Shown piece after piece: positions 23,669 to 36,206 of a stretch of DNA of 64,000 bases. Within the stretch, counting starts at the first letter, position 1. Each line of letters begins with the position of its first letter. The translations under genes were made by a program, and so were the position numbers. The DNA is from Brevundimonas sp. A19_0 (lineage in GTDB: Bacteria; Pseudomonadota; Alphaproteobacteria; Caulobacterales; Caulobacteraceae), in assembly GCF_017744255.1 (NCBI RefSeq), contig NZ_JAGHQP010000001.1:390684-454683 (forward strand), given 5' to 3'. The notes under the pieces were generated by a model that saw only the letters and a program-made list of their open reading frames with translations, did no database searches and was not told the origin of the DNA.

Positions 23669-26600
23669 TCAGGCGTAAGCCTGCAGCGGGCGGACGTCCA
23701 GATCATCGTTGCGGATGGCCGCGATCGCCTGGACGGCCGCAAGGGCGCCGGCGGTCGTGGTGTAATAGGGGATCTTCATCATCAGGGCCGTGCGCCGCAG
23801 GCTGAAGCTGTCCTGCAGGGACTGCTTGCCCTCGGTGGTGTTGAAGACCAGCTGGACCTCGCCGTTCTTCATGGCGTCGACCACGTTGGGACGCCCTTCC
23901 AGCACCTTCTTCACATGGCCGACGGGAAGGCCCTGCTGGACCAGCCAGGCATGGGTGCCGCCGGTGGCGATGACGTCAAAGCCCTGTTTCAGCAGCAGGG
24001 TCACCGGCTCGACGATGAAGGGCTTGTCGGAATCCTTGACCGAGACGAAGGCGCAGCCCTTGACCGGCAGGGTGGTGCCGCCGCCGATCTGGCTCTTGGC
24101 GAAGGCGCGGGCGAAGGCCTCGGCCATGTCGGGTTCGCCCTCGCGCTTCCAGTCGAGGCCCATGACCTCGCCCGTCGAACGCATCTCGGGCCCGAGGACC
24201 GTGTCGACCCCGGCGAAGCGGGCAAAGGGGAAGACCGCTTCCTTGACCGCGATGTGGTCATAGGGGCGGTGCTCCAGCCGGAAGGAGGCCAGCGGCTCTC
24301 CGGCCATCACCTTGGCCGCGATGGCCGCGATCGGCTGGCCGATGGTCTTGGCGACGAACGGGGCCGTGCGGCTGGCACGCGGATTGACCTCCAGCACGAA
24401 GATGCGCGGATTGTCCGAGTGCGGCTCCTCGATGGCGAACTGGACGTTCATCAGACCGCGCACCTTGAGCGCGCGGGCCATGGCCTCGGTCTGGCGCATC
24501 AGCTCGGCCACCACTTCCTTCGACAGGGAATAGGGGGGCATGGAGCAGGCGCTGTCGCCCGAGTGAACTCCGGCTTCCTCGATATGCTCCAGCACGCCGG
24601 CCACGAAGACGGTCTCGTCATCGCACAGGGCGTCCACATCGACCTCGGTCGCACGGTTCAGATAGTGGTCGATCAGGACCGGATCGTCGCCCGAGACCTT
24701 CATCGCCTCGTGAACATAGCGGTCCAGCTGCTCGCGGTCGTGTACGATCATCATTCCGCGGCCGCCCAGCACATAGGAGGGGCGGAGCACGACCGGATAG
24801 CCGACCTGTTCGGCCTTGGCGGCGGCCTCCTCGGCCGAGCGGGCCAGGGCGTTGGGCGGCTGCATCAGGCCGATATCGTTCAGCATCTGCTGGAAGCGCT
24901 CGCGGTCTTCGGCGAGGTCGATCGAGTCGACCGAGGTGCCGAGGATGGGCACACCGTCTTCCTGCAGGGCATGGGCCAGCTTGAGCGGGGTCTGGCCGCC
25001 GAACTGGACGACCACGCCGGCCAGTTCGCCCTCCCGGCGCTCGACATCGATCAGCTCCAGCACGTCCTCGGCCGTCAGCGGCTCGAAATACAGGCGGTCG
25101 GAGGTGTCATAGTCGGTCGAGACCGTCTCGGGGTTGCAGTTGACCATGATCGACTCGACGTCGATCTCGGCAAAGGCAAAGGCCGCGTGACAGCAGCAGT
25201 AGTCGAACTCGATCCCCTGGCCGATCCGGTTGGGACCGCCGCCGAGGATGATGGCCTTCCTGCGGTCCGAGGGACGCGACTCGCACTCCGGCACCTGGCC
25301 GAGGGCGCCGGTCTCATAGGTCGAATACATATAGGCGGTGGCCGAGGCGAACTCGGCGGCGCAGGTGTCGATGCGCTTGAACACCGGGCGGACGTCCAGC
25401 CCGCGACGGGCCTTGCGGACGGCGGCCTCGGTGATGCCGGTCAGGGCGGCGATGCGAGCGTCGGAAAAGCCCTTGGCTTTCAGCTGGCGGAAGGCGCGCG
25501 CCTCGGTCGGCATGCCACGGACCCGCAGATGGCCTTCCTCGCGCACGATGTCGGCGATCTGGCGCAGGAACCACGGCTCGTACGAACAGGCGGCCTGGAC
25601 TTCCTCAACCGTCAGGCCGTGGCGGAAAGCCTGGGCGATGACGCGGATGCGGTCCGGCGTGGGCGTGCCCAGCGCGCGGACCACAGCGGCCCGGATGGCG
25701 CTGTCGTCATCGGTGTCGGTGGTGCCGTCGATCTCGATCTCGTCAAAGCCCGACAGGCCGGTTTCCAGACCGCGCAGGGCCTTCTGCATCGACTCCTGGA
25801 AGGTCCGGCCGATGGCCATGACCTCGCCCACCGACTTCATCGAGGTCGACAGCAGGGGCTCGGAGCCGGGGTATTTCTCGAAGGCGAAACGGGGGATCTT
25901 CGTGACCACATAATCGATCGAGGGCTCGAACGAGGCGGGGGTCACCCCGGTGATGTCATTGGTCAGTTCGTCGAGGGTGTAGCCTACGGCCAGACGGGCA
26001 GCGACCTTGGCGATCGGAAAGCCGGTCGCCTTGGACGCCAGCGCCGAGGAGCGTGACACGCGGGGGTTCATCTCGATCACGACCATGCGGCCGTCGTCGG
26101 GGTTGATGGCCCACTGGACGTTCGACCCGCCGGTCTCGACCCCGATTTCACGGAGCACATTGATCGAGCCCGTGCGCATCCGCTGGTATTCCTTGTCGGT
26201 CAGCGTCAGTGCGGGGGCGACGGTGATCGAGTCGCCCGTGTGGACGCCCATCGGATCGACGTTCTCGATCGAGCAGATGATGATGCAGTTGTCCGCCTTG
26301 TCGCGGACGACTTCCATCTCATACTCCTTCCAGCCGAGGACGCTTTCCTCGATCAGGACCTCGGTGGTCGGCGACAGGTCGAGGCCGCGCTCGACGATCT
26401 CGCGGAATTCCTCGACGTTGTAGGCGATGCCGCCGCCGGTTCCGGCCAGGGTGAAGGACGGGCGCACGATGGCGGGCAGGCCGACGAAGGCCAGGGCGTC
26501 CTCGGCCTCGTCGATGTGATGGATGGCACGCGAGCGGGGGCTTTCCAGACCCAGCTTGTCCATGGCGTCGCGGAATTTCTGGCGATCCTCGGCCTTGTCG

Positions 26601-26968
26601 ATCACCTCGGCGCGGGCCCCGATCATTTCGACGCCCAGACGGGCCAGCGCGCCCGACTGCTCGAGGGCGAGGGCCGTGTTCAGGGCCGTCTGGCCGCCCA
26701 TGGTCGGCAGGAGGGCGTCGGGCCGCTCCTTCTCGAGGATTTTCTCGACGAACTCGGGCGTGATCGGCTCGATATAGGTGGCGTCGGCCACCTCCGGGTC
26801 GGTCATGATGGTGGCGGGGTTCGAGTTCACCAGAATGACCCGGTAGCCCTCGGCCTTCAGCGCCTTGCAGGCCTGCACGCCCGAATAGTCGAACTCGCAG
26901 GCCTGACCGATGACGATCGGGCCGGCGCCAATGATCAGGATCGACTGGATGTCTGTGCGTCTGGGCAT
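23669..26968 (-). CDS. carB: Carbamoyl-phosphate synthase large subunit
   Basis: CarB makes carbamoyl phosphate from bicarbonate, ATP and the ammonia supplied by CarA, for pyrimidines and arginine. The 1099-residue protein has two homologous ATP-grasp halves (first about 1-400; second about 560-950, starting [19 protein letters not shown]), a central oligomerisation domain, and a C-terminal allosteric MGS-like domain ([13 protein letters not shown]). Family motifs [17 protein letters not shown] and [18 protein letters not shown] are intact. carA is 2.9 kb away in the other orientation. Confidence 0.97.
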   Translation of the reverse strand: MPRRTDIQSILIIGAGPIVIGQACEFDYSGVQACKALKAEGYRVILVNSNPATIMTDPEVADATYIEPITPEFVEKILEKERPDALLPTMGGQTALNTALALEQSGALARLGVEMIGARAEVIDKAEDRQKFRDAMDKLGLESPRSRAIHHIDEAEDALAFVGLPAIVRPSFTLAGTGGGIAYNVEEFREIVERGLDLSPTTEVLIEESVLGWKEYEMEVVRDKADNCIIICSIENVDPMGVHTGDSITVAPALTLTDKEYQRMRTGSINVLREIGVETGGSNVQWAINPDDGRMVVIEMNPRVSRSSALASKATGFPIAKVAARLAVGYTLDELTNDITGVTPASFEPSIDYVVTKIPRFAFEKYPGSEPLLSTSMKSVGEVMAIGRTFQESMQKALRGLETGLSGFDEIEIDGTTDTDDDSAIRAAVVRALGTPTPDRIRVIAQAFRHGLTVEEVQAACSYEPWFLRQIADIVREEGHLRVRGMPTEARAFRQLKAKGFSDARIAALTGITEAAVRKARRGLDVRPVFKRIDTCAAEFASATAYMYSTYETGALGQVPECESRPSDRRKAIILGGGPNRIGQGIEFDYCCCHAAFAFAEIDVESIMVNCNPETVSTDYDTSDRLYFEPLTAEDVLELIDVERREGELAGVVVQFGGQTPLKLAHALQEDGVPILGTSVDSIDLAEDRERFQQMLNDIGLMQPPNALARSAEEAAAKAEQVGYPVVLRPSYVLGGRGMMIVHDREQLDRYVHEAMKVSGDDPVLIDHYLNRATEVDVDALCDDETVFVAGVLEHIEEAGVHSGDSACSMPPYSLSKEVVAELMRQTEAMARALKVRGLMNVQFAIEEPHSDNPRIFVLEVNPRASRTAPFVAKTIGQPIAAIAAKVMAGEPLASFRLEHRPYDHIAVKEAVFPFARFAGVDTVLGPEMRSTGEVMGLDWKREGEPDMAEAFARAFAKSQIGGGTTLPVKGCAFVSVKDSDKPFIVEPVTLLLKQGFDVIATGGTHAWLVQQGLPVGHVKKVLEGRPNVVDAMKNGEVQLVFNTTEGKQSLQDSFSLRRTALMMKIPYYTTTAGALAAVQAIAAIRNDDLDVRPLQAYA

Positions 26969-26984
26969 CGCGGGCCTCTTCTTG

Positions 26985-27299
26985 TCAGTTCGTCACGACC
27001 GCACACTCCCAGCCGTCGTAGTCAAGCTGGAAGGCCGCGGCCCAGGATTGCATCATGGCGGAAACGGGCGCGAACGAGGTCTCGTCCACCGCCATGGTCG
27101 TTTCCAGAATGGTCGAGTCGTCGGCGCCGCGCGTAACGAAGCCGGCCCGGCGGGCCACCTCGTTCAGGTCGTCGTGGTCGCCTTCGCCATAGAAGTAGAA
27201 CAGGGTGTGACGCGGGGTGACGCCGCTGTCGCCGTGCTCCGCCAGGGCCGCCCGGATCATGGCATCACGCTCGTCATGCGGGATATCGGCAGCGGTCAC
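26985..27299 (-). CDS. RraB-like ribonuclease E inhibitor family protein
   Basis: The 104-residue protein resembles RraB (PF06877): an acidic start, then [23 protein letters not shown], with the typical strand-helix pairing, and a C-terminal [16 protein letters not shown]. RraB binds RNase E and alters which transcripts it cuts. GTG 27299 is preferred; an upstream ATG at 27359 would add 20 residues of low-complexity sequence. It is just upstream of carB on the same strand. Confidence 0.65.
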   Translation of the reverse strand: MTAADIPHDERDAMIRAALAEHGDSGVTPRHTLFYFYGEGDHDDLNEVARRAGFVTRGADDSTILETTMAVDETSFAPVSAMMQSWAAAFQLDYDGWECAVVTN

Positions 27300-27417
27300 G
27301 AAGGGCCTGTCCTCTGGCGCGCGAAGACGCGCCGCGGGCAGGGCCCGGCGCGGTCGCATCTGGTTGTCGGTTAAGCGGCCGGTCTAAAGACGCGGGCCGC
27401 CGCTAGCAAGGCCTGAA

Positions 27418-28122
27418 TCAGCCCGGATCGCGATCAATCCGCGCCAGCCATTCCGGCAGCTCGTCGAAGCGGGCGAGGGTGACATAGCGGGGGTGGCCCT
27501 CGGGGGCGTCGGCCAGTTCATGGGCCCAGGTGACCTCATAGGGAATGTGCACCCCCCAGGCGCCGGCCTCGAGCGCCGGTAGCACGTCGGAGCGCATGGA
27601 ATTGCCGACCATGACGCCCTCTTCCGGACCGGTGCCGTGGCGGGCAAACACCCTCTCATAGGTGGAGCGGTCCTTCTCCGAGACGATCTCGACGCCCGAG
27701 AACAGCTCGCCCAGGCCCGAGGCGGCCAGCTTGCGTTCCTGATCCATCAGGTCGCCCTTGGTCACCAGCACCAGCCGGTAGGTGTCGGTCAGGTGCGCCA
27801 GGGTCTCGGTCACGCCGGGCAGGGTCTCGACGGGGTGGGACAGCATTTCCCGTCCGGCGGCCAGGATCTCGCGGATGGCCGAGGACGGGGGGTTGCCGTC
27901 GCACAGCTCCATGGCCGTCTCGATCATCGACAGGGTGAACCCCTTCACCCCATAGCCGTAGAGGCGCAGGTTGCGGCGCTCGACCTCGGCCAGCCTGTGC
28001 GAGATCACCGCATTGTCGTGATCGGTCAGAAGGTCGAGAAACCGGGCCTGGGTGAGGCGAAAGATCGTCTCATTGTGCCAGAGGGTGTCGTCGGCATCGA
28101 GGCCGAGGGTGGTGATGGGCAT
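27418..28122 (-). CDS. HAD family hydrolase
   Basis: A 234-residue haloacid-dehalogenase-fold phosphatase: motif I GLDADDTLW (residues 7-15, nucleophile Asp9, acid Asp11), motif II VTKGD near 121 and motif IV VGNSMRSDV near 168 are present. A helical cap lies between motifs I and II. The YjjG/phosphoglycolate-phosphatase-like subfamily is the nearest guess; the substrate is unknown. It is divergent from the SDR gene. Confidence 0.88.
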   Translation of the reverse strand: MPITTLGLDADDTLWHNETIFRLTQARFLDLLTDHDNAVISHRLAEVERRNLRLYGYGVKGFTLSMIETAMELCDGNPPSSAIREILAAGREMLSHPVETLPGVTETLAHLTDTYRLVLVTKGDLMDQERKLAASGLGELFSGVEIVSEKDRSTYERVFARHGTGPEEGVMVGNSMRSDVLPALEAGAWGVHIPYEVTWAHELADAPEGHPRYVTLARFDELPEWLARIDRDPG

Positions 28123-28163
28123 GGGCGCTGCCTAGCACCGGCGTCCGTTTCTGGGGAGAGGTG

Positions 28164-28853
28164 ATGAGCGAGACATCTGCAGTCGTGATCGGCGCCTCGG
28201 GCGGGATCGGGGCCGCGCTGGTCGAGGCGCTGGAGACGGCAGGCGGGCATGCCGTGGTGCACGCCCTTTCCCGGTCCGGAACCGGGCTGGACCTCGAGGA
28301 CGAGGCCTCGATCGCGGCGGCGGCGCACAGAGTGGCGGAAGGGCCGCCCCCTGCCCTCGTGCTCGTGGCGACGGGCGTGCTGCATGGCGACCATGCGCCC
28401 GAGCGGACCTATCGGGCGCTCTCGGCCGAGCATCTGCTGCGGGACTACCGGCTGAATGCCGTGGGACCGGCGCTGGTCGCCAAACATTTCCTGCCGCTGA
28501 TGCCGCGCACCGGCCGGTCGGTGTTCGGCGCCCTGTCCGCACGGGTGGGGTCGATCGGCGACAATCGGCTGGGCGGCTGGCACGCCTATCGGGCGTCCAA
28601 GGCGGCGTTGAACATGCTGATCCGCAACCTGGCCATCGAACATGCCCGCACCCATCGCGAAGGCATTGTCGTGGGTCTGCACCCGGGCACGGTAGCGACC
28701 GATCTGAGTGCGCCCTTTCAGGCCGGGGTCGCGCCGGACAAGCTGTTCACGCCCGCGCGGGCGGCAGCCCAGTTGCTGACGGTGACGGCCGGGCTCTCGC
28801 CCGCCGACACCGGCAAGGTGTTCGCCTGGGACGGCCAGCCGATCATCCCCTGA
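28164..28853 (+). CDS. Short-chain dehydrogenase/reductase (C-factor-like)
   Basis: The 229-residue protein has a Rossmann NAD(P) motif GASGGIGAALVEAL (about 9-22) and the catalytic YRASKAA (Tyr/Lys near 144-148), with the preceding Ser in LSARVGSIG near 128. It closely resembles the CsgA/C-factor subgroup of SDRs (TDLSAPF near the C-terminus). The substrate is unknown. ATG 28164 follows GGGAGAGG; a GTG directly before it is an alternative. Confidence 0.87.
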   Translation: MSETSAVVIGASGGIGAALVEALETAGGHAVVHALSRSGTGLDLEDEASIAAAAHRVAEGPPPALVLVATGVLHGDHAPERTYRALSAEHLLRDYRLNAVGPALVAKHFLPLMPRTGRSVFGALSARVGSIGDNRLGGWHAYRASKAALNMLIRNLAIEHARTHREGIVVGLHPGTVATDLSAPFQAGVAPDKLFTPARAAAQLLTVTAGLSPADTGKVFAWDGQPIIP

Positions 28854-28863
28854 CCTCCGACAG

Positions 28864-28882
28864 GGTGAACCGCAGATTCACC
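28864..28882 (+). repeat. Short hairpin after the SDR gene
   Basis: GGTGAA and TTCACC pair across CCGCAGA, 11 bases after the SDR stop. It is followed by CTTCTTGAG, so it could be a weak terminator before the next gene. Confidence 0.3.
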
Positions 28883-28961
28883 GGACTTCTTGAGCCTTCC
28901 TTCAACTTGCAGGTTCAGGTTGCATGAGCCGGAAACCCGGTTGTCACCTGGAGGGTGACCC

Positions 28962-29765
28962 ATGGCCCTCTTCCCCTACGGTCCTCAGGACAGGGCCGGA
29001 CTGACAGACCCCAACCTCATCGGGACGGCCAACCCGTCGCAGCCCCCCCGTCGCTATCAGCCGGAAGAGGCCAGTTTCAGCCTGACCAGCCGCGGGCGAC
29101 GCGGCCTGTCCATCAGCCTGATCGCCCAGGACATCGTCGAACTCGATACGGGTCAGGCCGTTTCCCGGCGCGTGCGCCGGATCATCCGGCACACGGGGGG
29201 ACAGGCGGGCCTCAGCCTGTTCGGGCGCGGGACTCTGGAAGGATCGGACCTGAGGCGGATCGACCTGCAGACCTTGCGCATGGGGGTGACCCTGCTCAGG
29301 CGCACGCCGGGGCTGACCGGGGTGTTGCCGGTCTTCTGGCGGACGCTGGCCACCAGCCACGGCCGGTTTGCCCTGCTGTACGCCGGGACGCACGACGAGG
29401 CCCAACCGACCGGCCTGTCGCTGGAGATCATGGGCGGGGCCGAGAGCTCGCGTCTCGATGCCGTGGCCGAGGTGTTCGAGCAGTTCCGGACCGGGCCGAT
29501 CGGCATGATCCTGCATGCGGCGCCGGACCCCGGACTGGTCCGACAGCTGGAGGGCATTCACGCCGCCTGTGTCACCCTCGACTTCGCCGGGGTCGATCAT
29601 GTGTCGGCGGACGGCAAGAGCGGCGCGCGGGATCTGATCGCTGTCGCGAGGCAGGTCGTGCCCCAGGTGCTGCTGGTCAATCTGCGGCCGGAATGGGCCC
29701 CCGCCGCCCATGAGGCCGGGGCCACCCACGCCGTCTTTGCCCCCATGGAAAAGCTGAGCCTGTAA
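28962..29765 (+). CDS. Conserved-looking orphan, possibly a degenerate EAL-like fold
   Basis: A 267-residue soluble protein with no signal peptide. From about residue 50 it alternates strands and helices: GLSISLIAQDIVELDTGQAV, LTGVLPVFWRTLA, GLSLEIMGG, CVTLDFAGV and QVLLVNLRPEW. The spacing is reminiscent of a cyclic-di-GMP phosphodiesterase barrel, but the EAL motif and metal ligands are missing, so this is only a suggestion. TGGAGGGTG precedes the ATG. I do not recognise a named family. Confidence 0.6.
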   Translation: MALFPYGPQDRAGLTDPNLIGTANPSQPPRRYQPEEASFSLTSRGRRGLSISLIAQDIVELDTGQAVSRRVRRIIRHTGGQAGLSLFGRGTLEGSDLRRIDLQTLRMGVTLLRRTPGLTGVLPVFWRTLATSHGRFALLYAGTHDEAQPTGLSLEIMGGAESSRLDAVAEVFEQFRTGPIGMILHAAPDPGLVRQLEGIHAACVTLDFAGVDHVSADGKSGARDLIAVARQVVPQVLLVNLRPEWAPAAHEAGATHAVFAPMEKLSL

Positions 29766-29774
29766 CGGTGCCGG

Positions 29775-29803
29775 TTGACCGCGCGGTCCGGGCCTCCTAA
29801 CAC
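29775..29803 (+). promoter_or_regulatory. Candidate housekeeping promoter of carA
   Basis: TTGACCG (29775-29781) and CCTAACAC (29796-29803) are 14 bases apart, resembling the Caulobacter housekeeping pattern TTGACGS-N10-14-GCTANAWC with two mismatches in the -10 box. It would give a leader of about 65 bases. Confidence 0.35.
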
Positions 29804-29872
29804 CCTGCCGCTTCCGGCCCCTGTCGATACGCGACGGGTGCGCGGGGGCGAACTCCGCGATAGGATGCCGCC

Positions 29873-31027
29873 ATGACCCGAACCCTTCCCGGCGTAACCG
29901 GCGTGCTGGCGCTCGCTGACGGTACCATTCTGCAGGGCCTCGGCTGCGGCGCAGAGGGCGCGGCCCTTGGCGAGGTGGTCTTCAACACCGCCATGACCGG
30001 CTATCAGGAAATCCTGACCGACCCCTCCTATATGAGCCAGATCCTGGCCTTCACCTTCCCGCACGTCGGCAATGTCGGCGTGAACGCCGAGGATGTGGAG
30101 CAGATGGGCGAGAGCGCGGCCACCTCGGCGCGCGGGGCCATCTTCCGCGACGTGCCGACCGCACCGGCCAACTGGCGCTCGGGACAGTCGTTCGACGCCT
30201 GGATGAAGAGCCGCAATGTCGTCGGACTGGCCGGCGTCGACACCCGCTCCCTGACGGCCCGCATCCGCGAGAGCGGCGCGCCGCACGCGGTGATCGCTCA
30301 CAGCGCCGACGGCCAGTTCGATCTGGATGCCCTGGTCGCGCAGGCGCAGGGCTGGCAGGGTCTGGTCGGACTGGACCTGGCGAAGGACGCCTCGACGCTT
30401 CAGGCCTTCGACTGGGATCAGGGGCTGTGGGACTGGCCCGAGGGCTATCCCCGGGTCGACGCGGCCGACAAGTCGGTCGTGGTCATCGACTATGGCGTGA
30501 AGAAGAACATCCTGCGGGCGCTGGCCTCGACGGGCGCGAAGATCACCGTGGTGCCGGCCACCACGGCGGCCGAGGACATCCTGGCCCGCAAGCCGGACGG
30601 CGTGGTCCTGTCGAACGGCCCGGGCGACCCGGCCGCGACCGGCGAATATGCCGTGCCCGAAATCCGGAAGCTGGTCGCCTCGGGGACGCCGGTGATGGGC
30701 ATCTGCCTGGGCCACCAGATGCTGGCGCTCGCCATGGGCGCGAAGACCATCAAGATGGATCAGGGGCACCACGGCGCCAATCACCCGGTCAAGGACCTGA
30801 CTACCGGCAAGGTGGAGATCGTCTCGATGAACCACGGCTTCACCGTGGATCGCGACAGCCTGCCCGATGCCGTGACCGAGACCCACGTCAGCCTGTTCGA
30901 CGGCACCAATTGCGGCATCGCGCTCAAGGACAAGCCGGTGTTCAGCGTGCAGCACCACCCCGAGGCCAGCCCCGGGCCGACCGACAGCCTGTATCTTTTC
31001 GAGCGGTTCCGTAAGCTGATGGCCTAG
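29873..31027 (+). CDS. carA: Carbamoyl-phosphate synthase small subunit
   Basis: CarA is the glutaminase subunit that supplies ammonia to CarB. The 384-residue protein has the CPSase N-terminal domain (to about residue 150) and a class I glutamine amidotransferase domain, with [14 protein letters not shown] near residue 280 (nucleophile Cys) and the His/Glu pair in [12 protein letters not shown] near 363. A candidate promoter lies at 29775-29803. carB is on the opposite strand 2.9 kb away, rather than directly downstream. Confidence 0.96.
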   Translation: MTRTLPGVTGVLALADGTILQGLGCGAEGAALGEVVFNTAMTGYQEILTDPSYMSQILAFTFPHVGNVGVNAEDVEQMGESAATSARGAIFRDVPTAPANWRSGQSFDAWMKSRNVVGLAGVDTRSLTARIRESGAPHAVIAHSADGQFDLDALVAQAQGWQGLVGLDLAKDASTLQAFDWDQGLWDWPEGYPRVDAADKSVVVIDYGVKKNILRALASTGAKITVVPATTAAEDILARKPDGVVLSNGPGDPAATGEYAVPEIRKLVASGTPVMGICLGHQMLALAMGAKTIKMDQGHHGANHPVKDLTTGKVEIVSMNHGFTVDRDSLPDAVTETHVSLFDGTNCGIALKDKPVFSVQHHPEASPGPTDSLYLFERFRKLMA

Positions 31028-31077
31028 TCCGGACGGGGGCTGTGTCCTCGGTCGTCTGATCCGCGAAGGGAGACCCC

Positions 31078-32211
31078 ATGGTTCGCCTCGCCCTCATCGC
31101 CTGTCTCGTGCTGGCCACCGGCGCCTGCGTCAGCGGTGAGCGCTCCAGCTTCGGACCCGAGGCGCGCATGGGCGCGATGCCGATGGGGCTCACGGCGCCC
31201 GAGCGCGACCCCTATCGCTTCTATCTGGACGATCCCGATCAGGTGGGCGTGTTCGAGGCCCGGCTGAGAGAAGGCATTCCCATCGGTCCCGACGGCCATC
31301 TGGACCTGGTCGCCCTGTCGGGGGGCGGGTCGAACGGCGCCTTCGGGGCCGGCGTGTTGGCGGGATGGACCGCTTCGGGAGAGCGCCCGGACATGGAGGT
31401 GGTGACCGGTGTCTCGACCGGCGCACTGGCCGCTCCGTTCGTCTTCCTCGGCCCGGACTGGGACGATGAACTGGCCGAGGCCTATACGGGGGGCGCGGCC
31501 AGCAATCTGCTGCAGCCACAGGGGCTGGGGGCGTTCTTTGGCTCGGGCCTCTACAAGGGCGATCCCCTGCGCGAGCTGGTCGAGCGCTATATCGATGAGG
31601 CCGTGGTCGAGGCTGTCGCCGCGGAGGCTGCCAAGGGGCGTCTTTTGCTGGTGGCGACGACCGACCTGGATGCGCAGCGGGGCGTCGTCTGGGACCTTGG
31701 CGCCATCGCGCAGCGGGGTGGACCCGAGGCCTTGGCCCTGTTCCGCAATGTCCTGATCGCCTCGGCCAGCGTGCCGGGCGCCTTCCCGCCCGTGCTGATC
31801 CCGTCCGAGGGCGGCGGCCAGCAGTTCGAGGAGATGCATGTCGACGGCGGGGTGGCCACGCCCTTTCTCGCCCTCCCGGAGACCTTCTGGTCCTTCCATG
31901 ACGAGACCGGGGCCCTGAACGGAGGGCGCATCCATGTGATCGTCAACGGGCGGACGGGCCCGGCCTTCAAGGTCACAGAGGACAGCTTCGGCCGGGTTCT
32001 GGAGCGCAGCCTCGACACCCTGATGCTGACCAGTCTGGTCAACACCCTGGCGGGCAACCGGGCCTTCGCCGAGCGCAACGGCATCGCCTTTCGCTATGCC
32101 ACCCTGCCGGATGACGCTGCGGGCGATCCGCTGGACTTCAGCGTCGAGTCGATGCGGAAAATCTATGAGGTCGGGCGCGCCGGCGCGACGGACGGGTCGA
32201 TCTGGCGCTAG
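31078..32211 (+). CDS. Patatin-like phospholipase lipoprotein
   Basis: The 377-residue protein carries a lipobox (VLATGAC, Cys17), so it should be anchored to a membrane outside the cytoplasm. The patatin core has the oxyanion Gly-rich loop SGGGSNGAFG (81-90), nucleophile Ser113 in GVSTG, and the second catalytic Asp in VDGGVATP near 258. The family hydrolyses acyl chains from lipids. It is unrelated in function to its neighbours. A GGGAG lies before the ATG. Confidence 0.9.
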   Translation: MVRLALIACLVLATGACVSGERSSFGPEARMGAMPMGLTAPERDPYRFYLDDPDQVGVFEARLREGIPIGPDGHLDLVALSGGGSNGAFGAGVLAGWTASGERPDMEVVTGVSTGALAAPFVFLGPDWDDELAEAYTGGAASNLLQPQGLGAFFGSGLYKGDPLRELVERYIDEAVVEAVAAEAAKGRLLLVATTDLDAQRGVVWDLGAIAQRGGPEALALFRNVLIASASVPGAFPPVLIPSEGGGQQFEEMHVDGGVATPFLALPETFWSFHDETGALNGGRIHVIVNGRTGPAFKVTEDSFGRVLERSLDTLMLTSLVNTLAGNRAFAERNGIAFRYATLPDDAAGDPLDFSVESMRKIYEVGRAGATDGSIWR

Positions 32212-32274
32212 GGCGGCAGGCGGGACCGCCGTGAGTCCCTGACGCGCGCGCGAAATCCGGTCTATAGGGACGCG

Positions 32275-34149
32275 GTGAGGTTCGACGAACGATACATCGA
32301 GGAGCTGAAGTCGCGGCTGCGACCGTCGGACGTGATCGGCCGGACGGTGAAGCTGAAGCGTCAGGGGCGGGAATTCGTCGGCCTGTCGCCTTTCACCAAG
32401 GAGAAGTCCCCGTCGTTTTTCGTCAATGACGAGAAGGGCTTCTTCCACGACTTCAGCTCGGGCAAGCACGGCGACATCATCAGCTTCCTGCAGGAGACCG
32501 AGCGGCTGAGCTTTGTCGAGGCGGTCGAGCGGCTGGCCAATGAGGCGGGGCTGGCGCTGCCCGCGCCCGACCCGCAGGCCGCTGCCCAGGAACAGCGGCG
32601 CAGCACCCTGTTCGACTGGACCGAGCTGGCCATGAAGTGGTTCGCCGCCAATCTGCGCCGCTCGGTCGGGACCGGCACGCGCGAATATCTGAAAAAGCGC
32701 GGTCTGCCCGAGGACCAGTGGGAGCGGTTCGGTCTGGGCTATGCCCCCAACGACCGCGAGGGGCTGAAGACCGCCCTGATCCAGAAGGGGGCGACGCCGG
32801 GCGATCTGGTTGAGGCCGGCCTGCTGATCTCGCCCGAGGGTGGCGGATCGCCCTATGACCGGTTCCGCGACCGGCTGATCTTCCCCATCCTGGACGACCG
32901 GGGCCGGGTGGTCAGCTTCGGCGGCCGGGCCATGAATCCGGACGACCGCGCCAAATATCTGAACGGTCCGGAGAGCCCGCTCTTCCACAAGGGGGCGACG
33001 CTCTACGGCATGCCCGAGGCGAGGAAACTGCTGGGCGTCTCGAAACAGGCAGGGCTGGTGGTCGTCGAAGGCTATATGGATGTGATCGCCTGCCAGAGGG
33101 CGGGCATTCCGGCGGTCGCGCCCATGGGCACGGCCCTGACCGAGGAGCAGATGGCGCGGCTGTGGCGCGTCACGCCCGAGCCCATTCTGTGCTTTGACGG
33201 CGATGCGGCCGGGCAACGAGCCGCCGGCCGGGCGGTGGAACGGGCCCTGCCGCTGCTGAAGCCGGGGCGGAGCTTCCGCTTCTGCCTGCTGACCGACGGC
33301 CGGGACCCCGACGACATGCTGCGCGAGGCGGGGGCGCCGGCCCTGCGCGAGGCGCTGGCCCGGACCCGGCCCTTCGTCGAGGTACTGTTCCAGAAGGAGG
33401 CCGAGGCCGAACCGCTGGACACGCCCGAGCGGCGGGCGGGGCTTAAGGCCCGGCTGCGGCAGGCGACCGAGGCGATCACCGACCGGGATCTGGCCGAACA
33501 GTACCGGCGCGACCTGTACGAGCGGTTCGATGCCGTCATGCCCGGTCGCGCCCCCCGCACCGCAGGGCGCCCGGACCGTCCCGGACGGGAGTGGCGCCGG
33601 GGTGCGCCCCCCGCCCCGCTGGGGCAGACGCCCGAGGGCGCCGAGGCCCTGCATGCCTTCAACCGCTCGATCGAGCCGATGGCGGCCGCCCTGGCGCTTG
33701 CGGCGCTGGCCGATCCCGAGCGACTGGACGCCCATCTGGAGACGGTGGCCGAGACCGGCTTTGGCGATCCGGCGCTCGAGGGCCTGACCCAGACGATGGT
33801 CGGGCACCGGCTGAGTGGCCCTTCTTCCCTTGACTCTGGTGCCCTTCATCGCCATCTGGCGCAATCGGGTTACGAGGCCCTGTTGCACGAGGTCGAGAAG
33901 GCGGCGGCGAAGTCCGGTGCGCCCTTCCTGGCAGAAGATCTGCCCCTCGGCGAGGCCCGCACCCTGTGGTCGCAGGCGTTCGAAGCCCTGACCCGCATTG
34001 CGGCGTTGGAGCGGGCGCTGGCCTTGGCGAAGTCGGAGGCCCACCGGGCGTTCGACAGTTCGGCCTTCACACAGCTGAAGGCGGAACGCGATGCCCTGCG
34101 GCGTGCGATCAAGTCGGGAAGCCTTTGGGAAGACACCGCAGGAGCCTAA
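32275..34149 (+). CDS. dnaG: DNA primase
   Basis: DnaG makes RNA primers at the replication fork. The 624-residue protein has an N-terminal DNA-contact domain, a TOPRIM core (GYMDVI, then LCFDGDAAGQRAA) and a C-terminal DnaB-binding helical region. The usual zinc-ribbon cysteines are absent: where CPFH and HCFGC would stand it has SPFTKEK and HDFSSGKHG. This change is, as I recall, common in alphaproteobacteria. The start is a GTG at 32275. A possible promoter (TATAGG near 32264) precedes it. It is 77 bases upstream of rpoD, the classical dnaG-rpoD arrangement. Confidence 0.96.
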   Translation: MRFDERYIEELKSRLRPSDVIGRTVKLKRQGREFVGLSPFTKEKSPSFFVNDEKGFFHDFSSGKHGDIISFLQETERLSFVEAVERLANEAGLALPAPDPQAAAQEQRRSTLFDWTELAMKWFAANLRRSVGTGTREYLKKRGLPEDQWERFGLGYAPNDREGLKTALIQKGATPGDLVEAGLLISPEGGGSPYDRFRDRLIFPILDDRGRVVSFGGRAMNPDDRAKYLNGPESPLFHKGATLYGMPEARKLLGVSKQAGLVVVEGYMDVIACQRAGIPAVAPMGTALTEEQMARLWRVTPEPILCFDGDAAGQRAAGRAVERALPLLKPGRSFRFCLLTDGRDPDDMLREAGAPALREALARTRPFVEVLFQKEAEAEPLDTPERRAGLKARLRQATEAITDRDLAEQYRRDLYERFDAVMPGRAPRTAGRPDRPGREWRRGAPPAPLGQTPEGAEALHAFNRSIEPMAAALALAALADPERLDAHLETVAETGFGDPALEGLTQTMVGHRLSGPSSLDSGALHRHLAQSGYEALLHEVEKAAAKSGAPFLAEDLPLGEARTLWSQAFEALTRIAALERALALAKSEAHRAFDSSAFTQLKAERDALRRAIKSGSLWEDTAGA

Positions 34150-34226
34150 CGAGGGCGCGGGCGTTTTCCTGTTCATATAGTGCCGTTTAGCCACAGTGCG
34201 GCGGCAGGTCGGAGACGGATAACGGG

Positions 34227-36176
<1,950 letters not shown>

Positions 36177-36206
36177 GGACGGAGCGGCCCTGCGGGGCCT
36201 CCCGGC

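Noticed and set aside
23582..26056. 824-codon open frame on the plus strand
   Set aside because: Antisense shadow of carB; its product is repetitive in Gly, Asp, Arg and His without any domain.
31024..34194. 1056-codon open frame on the minus strand
   Set aside because: It lies antisense to the patatin and dnaG genes, whose domains and motifs are unmistakable. High GC depletes stop codons; the translated product has a low-complexity, Arg/Gln/His/Pro-rich composition and no recognisable motif.
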